From positions 1 through 39,958 of the IMG/VR virus record IMGVR_UViG_3300030118_002208: a stretch of 39,958 nt of DNA; one strand, 5' to 3'. Shown here one piece after another: positions 1 through 8,162 of this stretch. The number at the start of each line of letters is the position of its first letter. Position 1 is the first letter of the stretch. The notes below the pieces were generated by a model. The model searched no databases and was not told the origin of the DNA. It worked only from the letters and a program-made list of their open reading frames with translations. The DNA is from a virus. The translations under genes and the position numbers were made by a program.

Positions 1-1325
1 TAGTAATTCACATTACTTCCTGATGTTGCATTCACTCCTCCTGACATGCCACTTACAGTTACGTCACTTGTCAAGTTACTCCCTCTTGTGATAGTGTTGT
101 TGTAACTAGCAAACGTAGATGAAGAAGTGCTAAGAATTGTAGTAAGATTGATTGTTTTGCCTGATACACTACTGGAATAGAGATTAAGCCCACTGATATT
201 TGCTGACAGATTATTAGTGCCTATCACTGTTGCTAGATTGTCGGCATTCTGCCAAGAACTACCGGATGAAGCATTTGTTATCTCAAAAATGAATATGTTG
301 TTGTTGGATACGCCTGATGTCGGTAGTATATTACCGGGAGTTCCAGTCAACAGTGTCGCTAAGTTATCACCAGTTCTAGCACTACCCATATTACTAGTGG
401 CAATAGGAACGAAGACGAATGTATCAGCAGCAGTAGTTCCATCATTGAATATCTTTATCGATTTGTTATTGACCTCATTTTCTAGAGGATTTGTTAGTCC
501 ATCATTCTCTTCTCCAAACGCACTGAAGCAGTCACTAGCAGAAAGACTGTCAATTGTAATGCTACCAGTAGGAGCAGTTCCTGAACTTCCCGGAGTATCT
601 AGATGGGAAGAACCCGGTTGAGCATCAATTGTAAATGTAGCAGTACCCAATGTTGCTGGAATAGAAGCAGTATTAGTGAAACTAGCCAAGTCTCCTGTTA
701 TCTGTGCTGTCGCAGATGGTAGAGAGCCAGTCGCACTTGCTGTTATCTTAGTCTTATCTGTGGTAATACCATTGTAGAAACCATCAGCATCGTAATATCC
801 AGTTAGAGATTTCTTAGAGGTAAAAACAGCAGCATCAGTATCAATTGTATGTGTTATCGGTGTTCCAACAGAGTCTGTTATCTCCACTACCATCTTGTAC
901 TCTGCGGGTTGATTGAAGTTAGAAGATGTAGTATTCTGCAAGTAGAACTTTAGATATGAATTAGAGAATATCATCATCTTGTGTGTGCTTCTACCTGCTC
1001 CGAAATAACTGACACTTTCATAGTTGGATGTCGTATCTGCTTGGTCGTCTAGTGATAGGTTCGGACTAGGGGGAGTCTTGGTGCTATCGAGTCTTCCCTG
1101 TCCTGATGTTCTATGACCAATCCCATTCACATCATAAGGGGTGATTATGGCTTCAATGCTGAATGGGCCTCCATAGTCCCAAAGAGGATGCTTTGACGTA
1201 TCTATCGTATTACTACCAACCAAGTCATTACTGTTGTAGTCATCATACTCTATCTTTAGATGCCCATCACACAATACAGGAAATACCAATGCCCTTGTAT
1301 CTCCTACATGTGTGCTTGTTGCCAT
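1..1325 (-). CDS. Tail fibre / tail-tip structural protein, LamG-like N-terminus (3' end beyond window)
   Basis: The minus frame is open from an ATG at 1325 to the left edge without a stop (441 codons visible). An AGGTG Shine-Dalgarno sits six bases before the start, and the gene begins eight bases after the preceding tail gene. Residues about 20-150 contain FSIEAIITPYDVNG followed by a beta-rich stretch, reminiscent of concanavalin A/LamG-like folds in virion adhesins. The rest is rich in Ser, Thr, Asn and Gly, with two related segments (DNLATLLTGTPGN and DNLATVIGTNNLS) that look like repeats of a beta domain. Being downstream of the tape measure, a receptor-binding or tail-tip role is likely. 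The LamG assignment is by eye. Confidence 0.75.
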   Translation of the reverse strand, partial: MATSTHVGDTRALVFPVLCDGHLKIEYDDYNSNDLVGSNTIDTSKHPLWDYGGPFSIEAIITPYDVNGIGHRTSGQGRLDSTKTPPSPNLSLDDQADTTSNYESVSYFGAGRSTHKMMIFSNSYLKFYLQNTTSSNFNQPAEYKMVVEITDSVGTPITHTIDTDAAVFTSKKSLTGYYDADGFYNGITTDKTKITASATGSLPSATAQITGDLASFTNTASIPATLGTATFTIDAQPGSSHLDTPGSSGTAPTGSITIDSLSASDCFSAFGEENDGLTNPLENEVNNKSIKIFNDGTTAADTFVFVPIATSNMGSARTGDNLATLLTGTPGNILPTSGVSNNNIFIFEITNASSGSSWQNADNLATVIGTNNLSANISGLNLYSSSVSGKTINLTTILSTSSSTFASYNNTITRGSNLTSDVTVSGMSGGVNATSGSNVNY

Positions 1326-1333
1326 TCTTTCAC

Positions 1334-2119
1334 CTACAAGTTGTTGATTGGATTCTCTGCGAGAACCTTAGCAACTTCAAACTCTAAGGTGAATTGTACG
1401 CTGTTAGGTTGCTCTCCTGAAAAAGTAGTATTGAAAGAACGGATGAATCCGAACATTCCCGGTAGTTCATCTGCCTCTGATATATCTGTAAAGGAACTGG
1501 CTGATACTTCATCTATTAAATCTGAGATACCAGTGTTCTCCTCTATGAAATCATTAGAGGCTCTCTTGAATCTCTCATCGTATCTCCTGTTGTCAAACGT
1601 GAATGGTATCAATGGCAGTTCATCCATGTCCAGTGTTTCCGAACCTTCAGGTGCGCTAGGATTACCGGGGTTATGGCTTGTATGATACTCAAAGTTAGTA
1701 TCAATCCTACTAGGAATCAATATGATTATCTTATTCATAGACTGGTCATCCTGTGCGGCACTGCTATCTACATAGGAGTGTATTAGTTGTGCCATCTCAA
1801 ATGGTGTGAGTATCCTGTCTTTTGCTGAATTACCAGTTTCCCCTGTGTCTTTGGAAACTCTCTGATTTAGTAGTATACCATTCAGAGATACGTTCTTGCT
1901 CGCTATACCCATATCGAAGGCTAGTGTCTCGGACTTTCCTGTTGCTATCGAACCGAATGGAATAGGAAGTGTGGGAACAGTCTTCTGAGTTCCAATAGAT
2001 ATCTCATTGACGAATAGGGGTATCCTATTCATTGCCCTATCGCCACCAATCTCTTGCCTTCTTTGTAGTTCCAACCAAACCCGAAAGTTAGTCGCTGTGT
2101 ATGCTTCGCTCGTTGCCAT
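1334..2119 (-). CDS. Tail protein downstream of tape measure (distal tail-like, unassigned)
   Basis: A 261-residue soluble protein that begins MATSEAYTATNFRVW. Its ATG overlaps the tape-measure stop (TAATG), so translation is probably coupled. The position directly after the tape measure is where tailed viruses encode distal-tail or baseplate-hub components. I see no enzymatic motif and no clear family signature. The middle (about residues 115-160) alternates beta-type hydrophobics with acidic loops, and the C-terminus (TFSGEQPNSVQFTLEFEVAKVL) resembles the end of a beta-sandwich. The structural role is inferred from gene order only. Confidence 0.7.
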   Translation of the reverse strand: MATSEAYTATNFRVWLELQRRQEIGGDRAMNRIPLFVNEISIGTQKTVPTLPIPFGSIATGKSETLAFDMGIASKNVSLNGILLNQRVSKDTGETGNSAKDRILTPFEMAQLIHSYVDSSAAQDDQSMNKIIILIPSRIDTNFEYHTSHNPGNPSAPEGSETLDMDELPLIPFTFDNRRYDERFKRASNDFIEENTGISDLIDEVSASSFTDISEADELPGMFGFIRSFNTTFSGEQPNSVQFTLEFEVAKVLAENPINNL

Positions 2120-4110
2120 TAGAATTTCACCACCGATGTTGATGTCCTATTCATTCTTGAGTTTATTTCTCTCGCCACCTTGTTTGCGATGTCTCGTATC
2201 TCAGTATCAGAAGCACCGACTCTTCCTGTGACTTGCACTGTTATGTGATTAGTGACTGAAGAGGCTATTGCCTTTGATGCTGAGTTAGAGTGTACTTGCG
2301 CTCCTCTTGGTAGTTGCACTAGTTCAGGCCCACGCTCACCAACAACAGCAAGACCGCTTTGACTTATCTTTCCGCCTTCTGCTAACCCAATAAAGTTCCT
2401 AGCACTACTTAATGCTCCTCCGACTTTATCCTTGACCTTTCCGCCAACATCCATTGCTTCCTTGAACTTATCACCGATAAACTCAGCAATCTGTGCTGGT
2501 AGTTCTCTTATGGCATCAGGGATACCCATGATGAAATCCTTTATTCCAAACAGAACATCTGCTATTTGGTCAGAGTATTGATAGAGGAACTCTGCTGCTT
2601 TCATGACCACTAGAGCAATTCCAGCAACCAATAGAGCAATCCAACCCCCACCAAAGAACACAGCGAGGAAAGCCACTGCTGCCACTATCTTTGCAGCGAT
2701 TCCAACTACCTTGAGAATAGCACCAACAACTGCTGCTCTAGCATCATCAAACTTACCGAAGGCTTCATTGTAAAATCGATTATACAACTCTACGAAGTAT
2801 GTTCCAATACCAGCAAGAACTGCTCCTAATGTAGCAACTAGTAAACCACCTAGTATCTTGAGTCCTGCTATTAGTAAATCTCCTACACCATAGACCACTT
2901 CCATTATCTTGCCTTCTTGGAAACCAGCCCATATTCTCTGTAATGCATCTTTAGCCTGTCCTAGTCCCTCTGATACAATCGCCATCCCTATTGCAAAGAC
3001 TTCCTTTAGAGTAGCAAAACCTGCTGCTAGTTCGTCTTTTGTCTCATCGAATACGCTCTTCAACAGAGTGAGACCTAGCATTAGGATTAGGAGATACCCT
3101 GCTGCCATTGCCATGTATCTGACAATAGAGAGTATTCCCTTTGATAGTCTCACCATTTGTTTTGCTATGTTTGTGATTGGCGTAGCAGCGAACTTGAAGA
3201 AACCAGCAGTTTTTCGTGCCATTTTCTTTCTCGTTCTTCTGCTTTCCTCTGCCAACATTACCAGTTCATTGAACTCCTTTATCTGCTCTGCACTAGCAAA
3301 AGAACCCTTACCTTTTCCAATCTTGCCCGGCTTTCCATCTTCAGCCATCTTTACAAACTCTTTATCGCTCTCACTGCGACCCATTGCCTCAAATCTCTTA
3401 GCAATCTCCTCTTCGCTGATTCCAAAGAATCCCTCCTTAGCATCAGTAGCAGCCTCTGCGATATTGCTTAGTTTAGTATTGGCGATTCCCTTTGTGCTAC
3501 CAAAGACACTCTTCATCTTCTGCTCTAACCCACTAACCATCTTGAATGTCAATGAATTGGCAATCAATCCTTCTTTTCTTCTTCTTGCTGTTTTCGTTGC
3601 AATCTTCTCTAACTTCTCCATGTCCTTAGTCTGTCTGCTCATCAGATGGGACATTTCCTTGAGGGCTTTGTTTGAGTCTTGATACTGAAAGAGAAGCCCA
3701 CTGAATATCACTGATTGCCCTTTCAATTTCTCTATTGCGGCTTCTCTAGCCTTTCCAGTGCTACTCTCAGCCGCTTCTATGTTAGCCTGTATTTCTTGTA
3801 TCTCTTTGGATTGGTTTGCAATTTCCGCATACACCTTGAGTTGTTTTACTTCCTCTAGTCTTCTTCTCTCTGTGGAACTAGCCATCTCATTGAGAAGTTG
3901 AACAGTAGCCTTGACTCGGTTCTGAACTCTCCAAAGTCCTGTTCCCGATATGAATCGAGAGAATATTTCCCAATTCTTTGAACCTAAAACTGCATTTGTC
4001 TTACTGAGCGTTGATTGTAGGTTTCTCATGTTTTTTGCGCCATCGATAATGGCTCGGTCAATACCCTCAAACTCTGACCTGAGTTCCTTGATATCATCCT
4101 CAACTGCCAT
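2119..4110 (-). CDS. Tape measure protein
   Basis: A 663-residue protein with the usual tape-measure layout: helical, charged coiled-coil N-terminal half (residues 1-300), then very hydrophobic segments at about 327-353, 405-442 and 460-505, then a Gly/Ser-rich tail with GERGPELVQLPRGAQV. That last motif is common near the C-terminus of phage tape measures. It sets tail length and is ejected with DNA. By the usual rule of about 1.5 angstrom per residue, the tail would be near 100 nm. I prefer ATG 4110 over an in-frame TTG at 4116. It follows the two tail assembly chaperone frames, the classical order. Confidence 0.88.
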   Translation of the reverse strand: MAVEDDIKELRSEFEGIDRAIIDGAKNMRNLQSTLSKTNAVLGSKNWEIFSRFISGTGLWRVQNRVKATVQLLNEMASSTERRRLEEVKQLKVYAEIANQSKEIQEIQANIEAAESSTGKAREAAIEKLKGQSVIFSGLLFQYQDSNKALKEMSHLMSRQTKDMEKLEKIATKTARRRKEGLIANSLTFKMVSGLEQKMKSVFGSTKGIANTKLSNIAEAATDAKEGFFGISEEEIAKRFEAMGRSESDKEFVKMAEDGKPGKIGKGKGSFASAEQIKEFNELVMLAEESRRTRKKMARKTAGFFKFAATPITNIAKQMVRLSKGILSIVRYMAMAAGYLLILMLGLTLLKSVFDETKDELAAGFATLKEVFAIGMAIVSEGLGQAKDALQRIWAGFQEGKIMEVVYGVGDLLIAGLKILGGLLVATLGAVLAGIGTYFVELYNRFYNEAFGKFDDARAAVVGAILKVVGIAAKIVAAVAFLAVFFGGGWIALLVAGIALVVMKAAEFLYQYSDQIADVLFGIKDFIMGIPDAIRELPAQIAEFIGDKFKEAMDVGGKVKDKVGGALSSARNFIGLAEGGKISQSGLAVVGERGPELVQLPRGAQVHSNSASKAIASSVTNHITVQVTGRVGASDTEIRDIANKVAREINSRMNRTSTSVVKF

Positions 4111-4116
4111 TGCCAA

Positions 4117-4685
4117 TCACTTCTTTGTTCCTTCTTTCAACGCCTCCGATTCCAGTCTCTTTATCTCTCCATGTATCTCTAACATTTCCTTAATTACCGT
4201 CACTGGTGTATCATAAGCCTCCAAAGGGTTGATTGAGAAAGCAGTACAGTAAGTGTATAGCATAATCTTCATTGCCACCTCACTGCTTACACTTCCACCT
4301 TTCAGACCTCTTCGGATTAGTTTTCGTTTCCCGTATCATCCCCTATAACATCCGTAAACGGATTTGGGAGAATTTCTTTTAGTTGTGAACCAATATAGGG
4401 ATTGAGTCTAATTAAGTCAGTAGTAGATAGTTGAGGTTCTGTCTTCTCTACGAAGTTCTCAACCATGTATCTATACATCTTGTTCAGATTGATGCCCATT
4501 GTCTGACCTTGTGCATCCATATCCATAACAGACGACAACGCCTGTTCTACCTGTAACCAAGTTGGTTCTTTAATCCAAACTTGTAGGTACTCATCAGAAT
4601 CAGGGGCTACCCTAATCTGATGGCATTCGGTTGCTGTTCTTGCGAACAGCCTAGTCTTATCGCTTACAATTTTTCTTTCTGTCAT
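4117..4685 (-). CDS. Tail assembly chaperone, -1 frameshift product (gpGT-like)
   Basis: Reading the shorter chaperone frame to the heptamer G GGA AAC at 4332-4326 and slipping back one base enters an open frame. It continues KRKLIRRGLKGG, then MKIMLYTYCTAFSINPLEAY, and stops at 4117, one base before the tape-measure TTG/ATG region. The extension adds about 70 residues. Production of G and G-T proteins by -1 slippage just upstream of the tape measure is a hallmark of long-tailed phages, and GGGAAAC is a classical slippery heptamer (lambda uses GGGAAAG). The alternative is independent initiation at the internal ATG, which has GAGGTGG just upstream. Confidence 0.7.
4317..4685 (-). CDS. Tail assembly chaperone, unshifted product (gpG-like)
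   Basis: A 122-residue acidic protein starting MTERKIVSDKTRLFARTA, placed between the tail tube and the tape measure. The ATG at 4685 has AGGTGG eight bases upstream; a GTG at 4697 is also in frame but lies on the Shine-Dalgarno. Size, position and the slippery heptamer near its 3' end match the shorter tail assembly chaperone that keeps the tape measure soluble during tube polymerisation. No enzymatic motif is present. Confidence 0.72.
   Translation of the reverse strand: MTERKIVSDKTRLFARTATECHQIRVAPDSDEYLQVWIKEPTWLQVEQALSSVMDMDAQGQTMGINLNKMYRYMVENFVEKTEPQLSTTDLIRLNPYIGSQLKEILPNPFTDVIGDDTGNEN
4326..4332 (-). other. -1 programmed frameshift slippery site GGGAAAC
   Basis: On the minus strand the zero frame reads ACG GGA AAC GAA AAC TAA, giving a perfect X XXY YYZ heptamer four codons before the stop. 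The -1 frame stays open for about 70 codons. Position and heptamer agree with the G/GT system of long-tailed phages. Confidence 0.75.
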
Positions 4686-4700
4686 TTTTCTTTCCACCTA

Positions 4701-4744
4701 ACTAATATACCAACAAACAAACGTGTTGGTGGAATCGAAAAAAA
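4701..4744 (-). promoter_or_regulatory. T-tract terminator and TATA-like element between tail tube and chaperone genes
   Basis: On the minus strand the 77-base gap after the chaperone promoter side reads, in order, TATA-like TATATTAGT (4709-4701) just upstream of the chaperone Shine-Dalgarno, and behind it an inverted repeat ACCAACA/TGTTGGT (4709-4715 with 4724-4730). A run of seven T on the minus strand (4744-4738) precedes the inverted repeat. Archaeal transcription stops at T-tracts, and a TATA box about 20 bases before the start codon fits a short leader. The signals are weak alone but cluster in one of the few gaps in the operon. Confidence 0.4.
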
Positions 4745-4774
4745 GGATAGCGTTACCTAACTTGGTCACGCCTC

Positions 4775-6349
4775 CTAATTACCTGTTGCACTACCGCCAA
4801 GAGTCATGATTGCCCACTTACCCTTGTAAGTAGCAGTCGTCAGAGTCCTTGCTGTTATAGATGCCTCTACTTCTACTGGCCCTTTGTCTTCAGGGAAAGG
4901 CACTGTAACTGAGTTGATTAGATAATCAGCAAGTTGAATGTCTATCTCTTCACCTGAGTCTTTGGTGAACTTCAATCTCAAAGCACCAGTTGATTCGTTG
5001 TCGTTTCTCAATTCATCCCACAGTTTCGTATCTGTTATGAGCATGGTCAGAGTCAATTCGTATGTTCTCTGTCCGGGTAGATGTGCAGATACAATCTCTC
5101 TGTTGTAGTTACCAATGAACCTCTGTGGGAGTATGTTGTTGTTGATGACAAGAGAGCCACCTTTTACTCTAGCCAATGATTGACCAAATAGTGTTATTGT
5201 TCCATCAGAGAAAAGGAATGGGTAGTTGTCTGTTAGAGTGGAACTGTAATTGACGAAGCCTCTTCCGCCATCACTGTTGTCTAGGGCAGTTAGAGAAGCG
5301 TTACCACCGAGAGGCAAGTATCCATCAGGAGCATCAAAGGCTCTTCTTGTTACTAAGTCCATTGAACACTTGAGTTCTTGACCCTCTTCAAAATTAAGAG
5401 TAAGAGTGTTGACTTGGCAACCTGTGAAGATTCGGGAATACATGTTCTCGTTTGGTGACAATGCATCTAATGCAGTAGTGTTGCCATGTCCTGCTTTGCG
5501 GTAGACTACATCAAGAGCGAAGGATGGTAGAACATCATCATCTGCTTCACTGAAGGTGTAGTTGAACATATCATTTCCTGCAAGGAAGTTGAAGTGTGTC
5601 TCTGCTAAGTCTACATTGCTGTTGTTAACTTCAGGGAAGTTGTTAGCATCGACAATCCTCACTATTCTCTCAGTGCTAACATTGAATCCAACACCATTCT
5701 GAGAACCAGTGCCAACACCGGATGAACTGCTTCCAGTCATTGCACCTAGAGCAACTTTACCTAGTGCGTAGTACAACCAAGAAGCATTGTTGAGTGAGAT
5801 ATCTAGAGAGCCACCTGATACGGTTTCTGCTCCCTTGTATTGGTAATCGAAGTTTCTACCACCAGCAGCAGCGAGATTCAGTTGCTTCATCTCAACCTCT
5901 ACGTTTGGTGGGGTAAATGTGTTTACTAGACCTAGCCAGTTATCAGATAGAATAGTTCCAGTGGATGACTTGATTGGCCCATAGGCTGGTGCGCCAAAAG
6001 AGAGTATTGTGAACTCTATCGTTCCTGATGAAACAGCACTTCCATTGCTATCGGTTGGAGCAGAGTCTAGAGTGAAGGCAGTTGCAGTGTTAGCAGTGAC
6101 TGTCCTGTATGTGGTTGCTACGTTTGACTGAGTTGTAATCTTAGCAGTGCAGCCAACATAGAGATTTGGAATTAGTTTGGTAACTGCTTGTTGACCACCG
6201 CTTGAGATATCCCCACCAGTGTCACCACTAGATGACATAGTGACTGTCAGACCACTGTTGCTCAATACTGCTTGGTCAAAGAAAAGGTCTAGTTCAGGGC
6301 ATAAACCCACTTGTGCATTTGCTCCTACGAATACTTCATTGCTCACCAT
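4775..6349 (-). CDS. Major tail tube protein
   Basis: A 524-residue protein, MVSNEVFVGANAQVGLCPEL, with GAGGGA seven bases before the ATG. It is Gly/Ser/Thr/Asn-rich and beta-dominated, ending in TYKGKWAIMTLGG. The C-terminal third (about residues 310-510) has alternating strands such as VNTLTLNFEEGQELKCSMDL and YELTLTMLIT. These resemble tail tube proteins, which keep the phrase 'F E E G x E L K C S M D L' type of strand. It lies directly before the tail assembly chaperones and after the tail completion genes. It is longer than most tube proteins, so an added surface domain near residues 60-150 is likely. Confidence 0.72.
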   Translation of the reverse strand: MVSNEVFVGANAQVGLCPELDLFFDQAVLSNSGLTVTMSSSGDTGGDISSGGQQAVTKLIPNLYVGCTAKITTQSNVATTYRTVTANTATAFTLDSAPTDSNGSAVSSGTIEFTILSFGAPAYGPIKSSTGTILSDNWLGLVNTFTPPNVEVEMKQLNLAAAGGRNFDYQYKGAETVSGGSLDISLNNASWLYYALGKVALGAMTGSSSSGVGTGSQNGVGFNVSTERIVRIVDANNFPEVNNSNVDLAETHFNFLAGNDMFNYTFSEADDDVLPSFALDVVYRKAGHGNTTALDALSPNENMYSRIFTGCQVNTLTLNFEEGQELKCSMDLVTRRAFDAPDGYLPLGGNASLTALDNSDGGRGFVNYSSTLTDNYPFLFSDGTITLFGQSLARVKGGSLVINNNILPQRFIGNYNREIVSAHLPGQRTYELTLTMLITDTKLWDELRNDNESTGALRLKFTKDSGEEIDIQLADYLINSVTVPFPEDKGPVEVEASITARTLTTATYKGKWAIMTLGGSATGN

Positions 6350-6360
6350 TTTTCATTCCC

Positions 6361-6891
6361 TCATGTTGCTCTTGCAAACCGCTTTAGTTCTACTCCAATC
6401 TTATATCCCAATAGTCTTTTCCCTCTATCATTAGCCTCATTTCTCGATGTTAATCTTACTAAATCTGCATCTCCCAAAGCCGCCGAAGTGTTATCGGCGG
6501 GTGTTGCATAGACAGTTGGCCTAAAAGCATTGTTTTCAAAGATGTATCTGACTATCTTGTAGAGAGCCTCTAGTCTGTCTCTAGAAAACGTGTTACTAGT
6601 CATGTCTCTTCGATGCAGAACTCTTAGATGAAGAGTGAATGAGAAGTCCTCATTTCTAGCAGCATAATCTATGGTTGGATAGGATGTAGCAGAACTATCC
6701 TCAAAGACGATGATAACAGATTCTGAATCTATGTCTACCCTTCTTCCCTCTTGAGGTTCTATCGAGCGTATGTCAATGAACTTAGGAGTGGCATTGTGAC
6801 TGGCAGATATTGTACCAGCACTGACCAAAGCCGCCGCCGATGATGACCAGTTATCTTTCAGAAGCCTGATGATTAATGTCACTTCATCCAT
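6361..6891 (-). CDS. Tail completion / head-tail joining protein
   Basis: A 176-residue protein starting MDEVTLIIRLLKDNWSSSAAA. Mixed alpha/beta with SVIIVFEDSSATSYPTIDY and FTLHLRVLHRRDM in the middle, the pattern of tail terminator proteins (an N-terminal helix, then a beta sheet). It lies immediately before the tail tube gene, where the tail terminator is normally encoded. It overlaps the 3' end of the upstream small gene by 13 bases. Assignment is by position and secondary-structure pattern only. Confidence 0.55.
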   Translation of the reverse strand: MDEVTLIIRLLKDNWSSSAAALVSAGTISASHNATPKFIDIRSIEPQEGRRVDIDSESVIIVFEDSSATSYPTIDYAARNEDFSFTLHLRVLHRRDMTSNTFSRDRLEALYKIVRYIFENNAFRPTVYATPADNTSAALGDADLVRLTSRNEANDRGKRLLGYKIGVELKRFARAT

Positions 6892-7073
6892 ATTTTCATC
6901 TTCTCCTGAAGTTCCTTTTCATATGCTTTAGTAAATGCATCTCTAGCGTTTCTCATAACCATCTCATCAGAGAAACTAACATCGAATCCTATGATATCCT
7001 CCATCTCTTTCAGAAGTTCATTCCTTTCTTGTTCCTTCTTTAGAATCTCAAGAAACTTACTTTCTGCACTCAT
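6879..7073 (-). CDS. Small helical protein in head-tail connector block
   Basis: A 64-residue protein starting MSAESKFLEILKKEQERNEL. It is almost entirely helical and charged, with a likely coiled coil over residues 1-30. An upstream in-frame start at 7115 would lie inside the preceding gene, so ATG 7073, just after that gene's stop, is preferred. Small helical proteins of this kind are common among connector or chaperone genes; no family recognised. Confidence 0.6.
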   Translation of the reverse strand: MSAESKFLEILKKEQERNELLKEMEDIIGFDVSFSDEMVMRNARDAFTKAYEKELQEKMKIWMK

Positions 7074-7080
7074 AGTATCA

Positions 7081-8157
7081 CTAATCAATGAAATGTATGA
7101 TATCCTTCTTTCCATTTAGTATCTTATTAGCCTCTTCAAGAAGTATATCGTGCTTAGTTTTCAGGTCTATGTTAGAGCCTGTCTCAGCAATGAGTATTGA
7201 GTTGTCATCATGTCTTATGACCTCGGCTGCAACCAGTTTTGTAGTAGCATCGTGTATCGTAGCAGGTACTCTCTTTTCCCCACTGACATATGTGACACGA
7301 ACAGAATGCGAATGTAGGAATGGATAGTTCTTCAAGAAGAATATCTTACCATCCTTACCTATTGTCCAGTAATCCCCTAACCTTCTTTGGTCTTGGTTAT
7401 CTGTAAACTGAGTCACTGTGCCAACTGTTGATGATATCGTGCAAGCAGAACCATCTTCTCCCATTAAGAGAGAGGAGATTACAACTGTGTCTCCTGCTTC
7501 GCTATCTGTTGTCGCATAGAAGAAATCAGATACATTCACAGTAGGCGCACCGTTTGCGGTGACAGACTTAGCAGAAGTCTCGCCAGTGAACTTCGCAGTC
7601 TTATGTGGGAAGACCTCATTGATTGCATCTGCTATCTGACTAGCAGTTGTCTTTGGGCCATAGTTGTCGAAGAAGTCAGTTCCCTTCGTTATGTTGAATG
7701 TATACGCACCTACACCTAGAGCAATAACCCAAGCACCTCCTGTGGGACTTGATGGAACTTTTATTTTAGCAGAGGCAGATGCCAAGTCAACATACTCAGT
7801 TCCCTGCCATACCTCTAGCCTTACAATCTTCTGAACATCAGGTCTCTCTAGTTGAACAAAGCCAATGTAATCCTTGAATCTGTTTACTGGATAAGCACCC
7901 ATCTTGAAAGCCTCAAAACCATGAAACTCATGATGGTAGATTACTGGTCGGTAAGAATGCCCTACGACATCATCTACTCTCTCCTCTGCTCTCTTGATTA
8001 GACTACCAACTTCAGCGATTGAAGGTGTTGTAGATGAACTGAATGCTGCTATCTGCAATAATTGTGACACATCACTATGCGTAGTATAGAATCCTCTTCC
8101 TTGGGAGTAGTTTGGATTTATGTTCGTAAAGTCACTTGGGGAGGATAGTTTTGACAT
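7081..8157 (-). CDS. Head-tail connector protein (adaptor-like)
   Basis: A 358-residue protein starting MSKLSSPSDFTNINPNYSQG. The Shine-Dalgarno AGGAG lies about nine bases before ATG 8157. The N-terminal region includes IAEVGSLIKRAEERVDDVVG, a helix typical of gp6-like adaptors where 'xxIxxAExxVDxxTG' marks the first helices. A beta-rich insertion (about residues 130-270) follows, then helices at the C-terminus. Gene order (capsid, small proteins, this, tail completion, tube) supports a connector that binds the portal and tail. An adaptor with an extra beta domain is the best guess. Confidence 0.6.
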   Translation of the reverse strand: MSKLSSPSDFTNINPNYSQGRGFYTTHSDVSQLLQIAAFSSSTTPSIAEVGSLIKRAEERVDDVVGHSYRPVIYHHEFHGFEAFKMGAYPVNRFKDYIGFVQLERPDVQKIVRLEVWQGTEYVDLASASAKIKVPSSPTGGAWVIALGVGAYTFNITKGTDFFDNYGPKTTASQIADAINEVFPHKTAKFTGETSAKSVTANGAPTVNVSDFFYATTDSEAGDTVVISSLLMGEDGSACTISSTVGTVTQFTDNQDQRRLGDYWTIGKDGKIFFLKNYPFLHSHSVRVTYVSGEKRVPATIHDATTKLVAAEVIRHDDNSILIAETGSNIDLKTKHDILLEEANKILNGKKDIIHFID

Positions 8158-8162
8158 TTTAC

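Noticed and set aside
217-621. A 134-codon plus-strand frame near the left edge
   Set aside because: It lies opposite the open tail-fibre frame, which has a ribosome site, an ATG and natural composition.
2909-3682. A 257-codon plus-strand frame opposite the tape measure gene
   Set aside because: It is a mirror of a strongly supported coding gene. Its composition is Ser/Leu/Ile-rich, typical of antisense frames, and it has no ribosome site.
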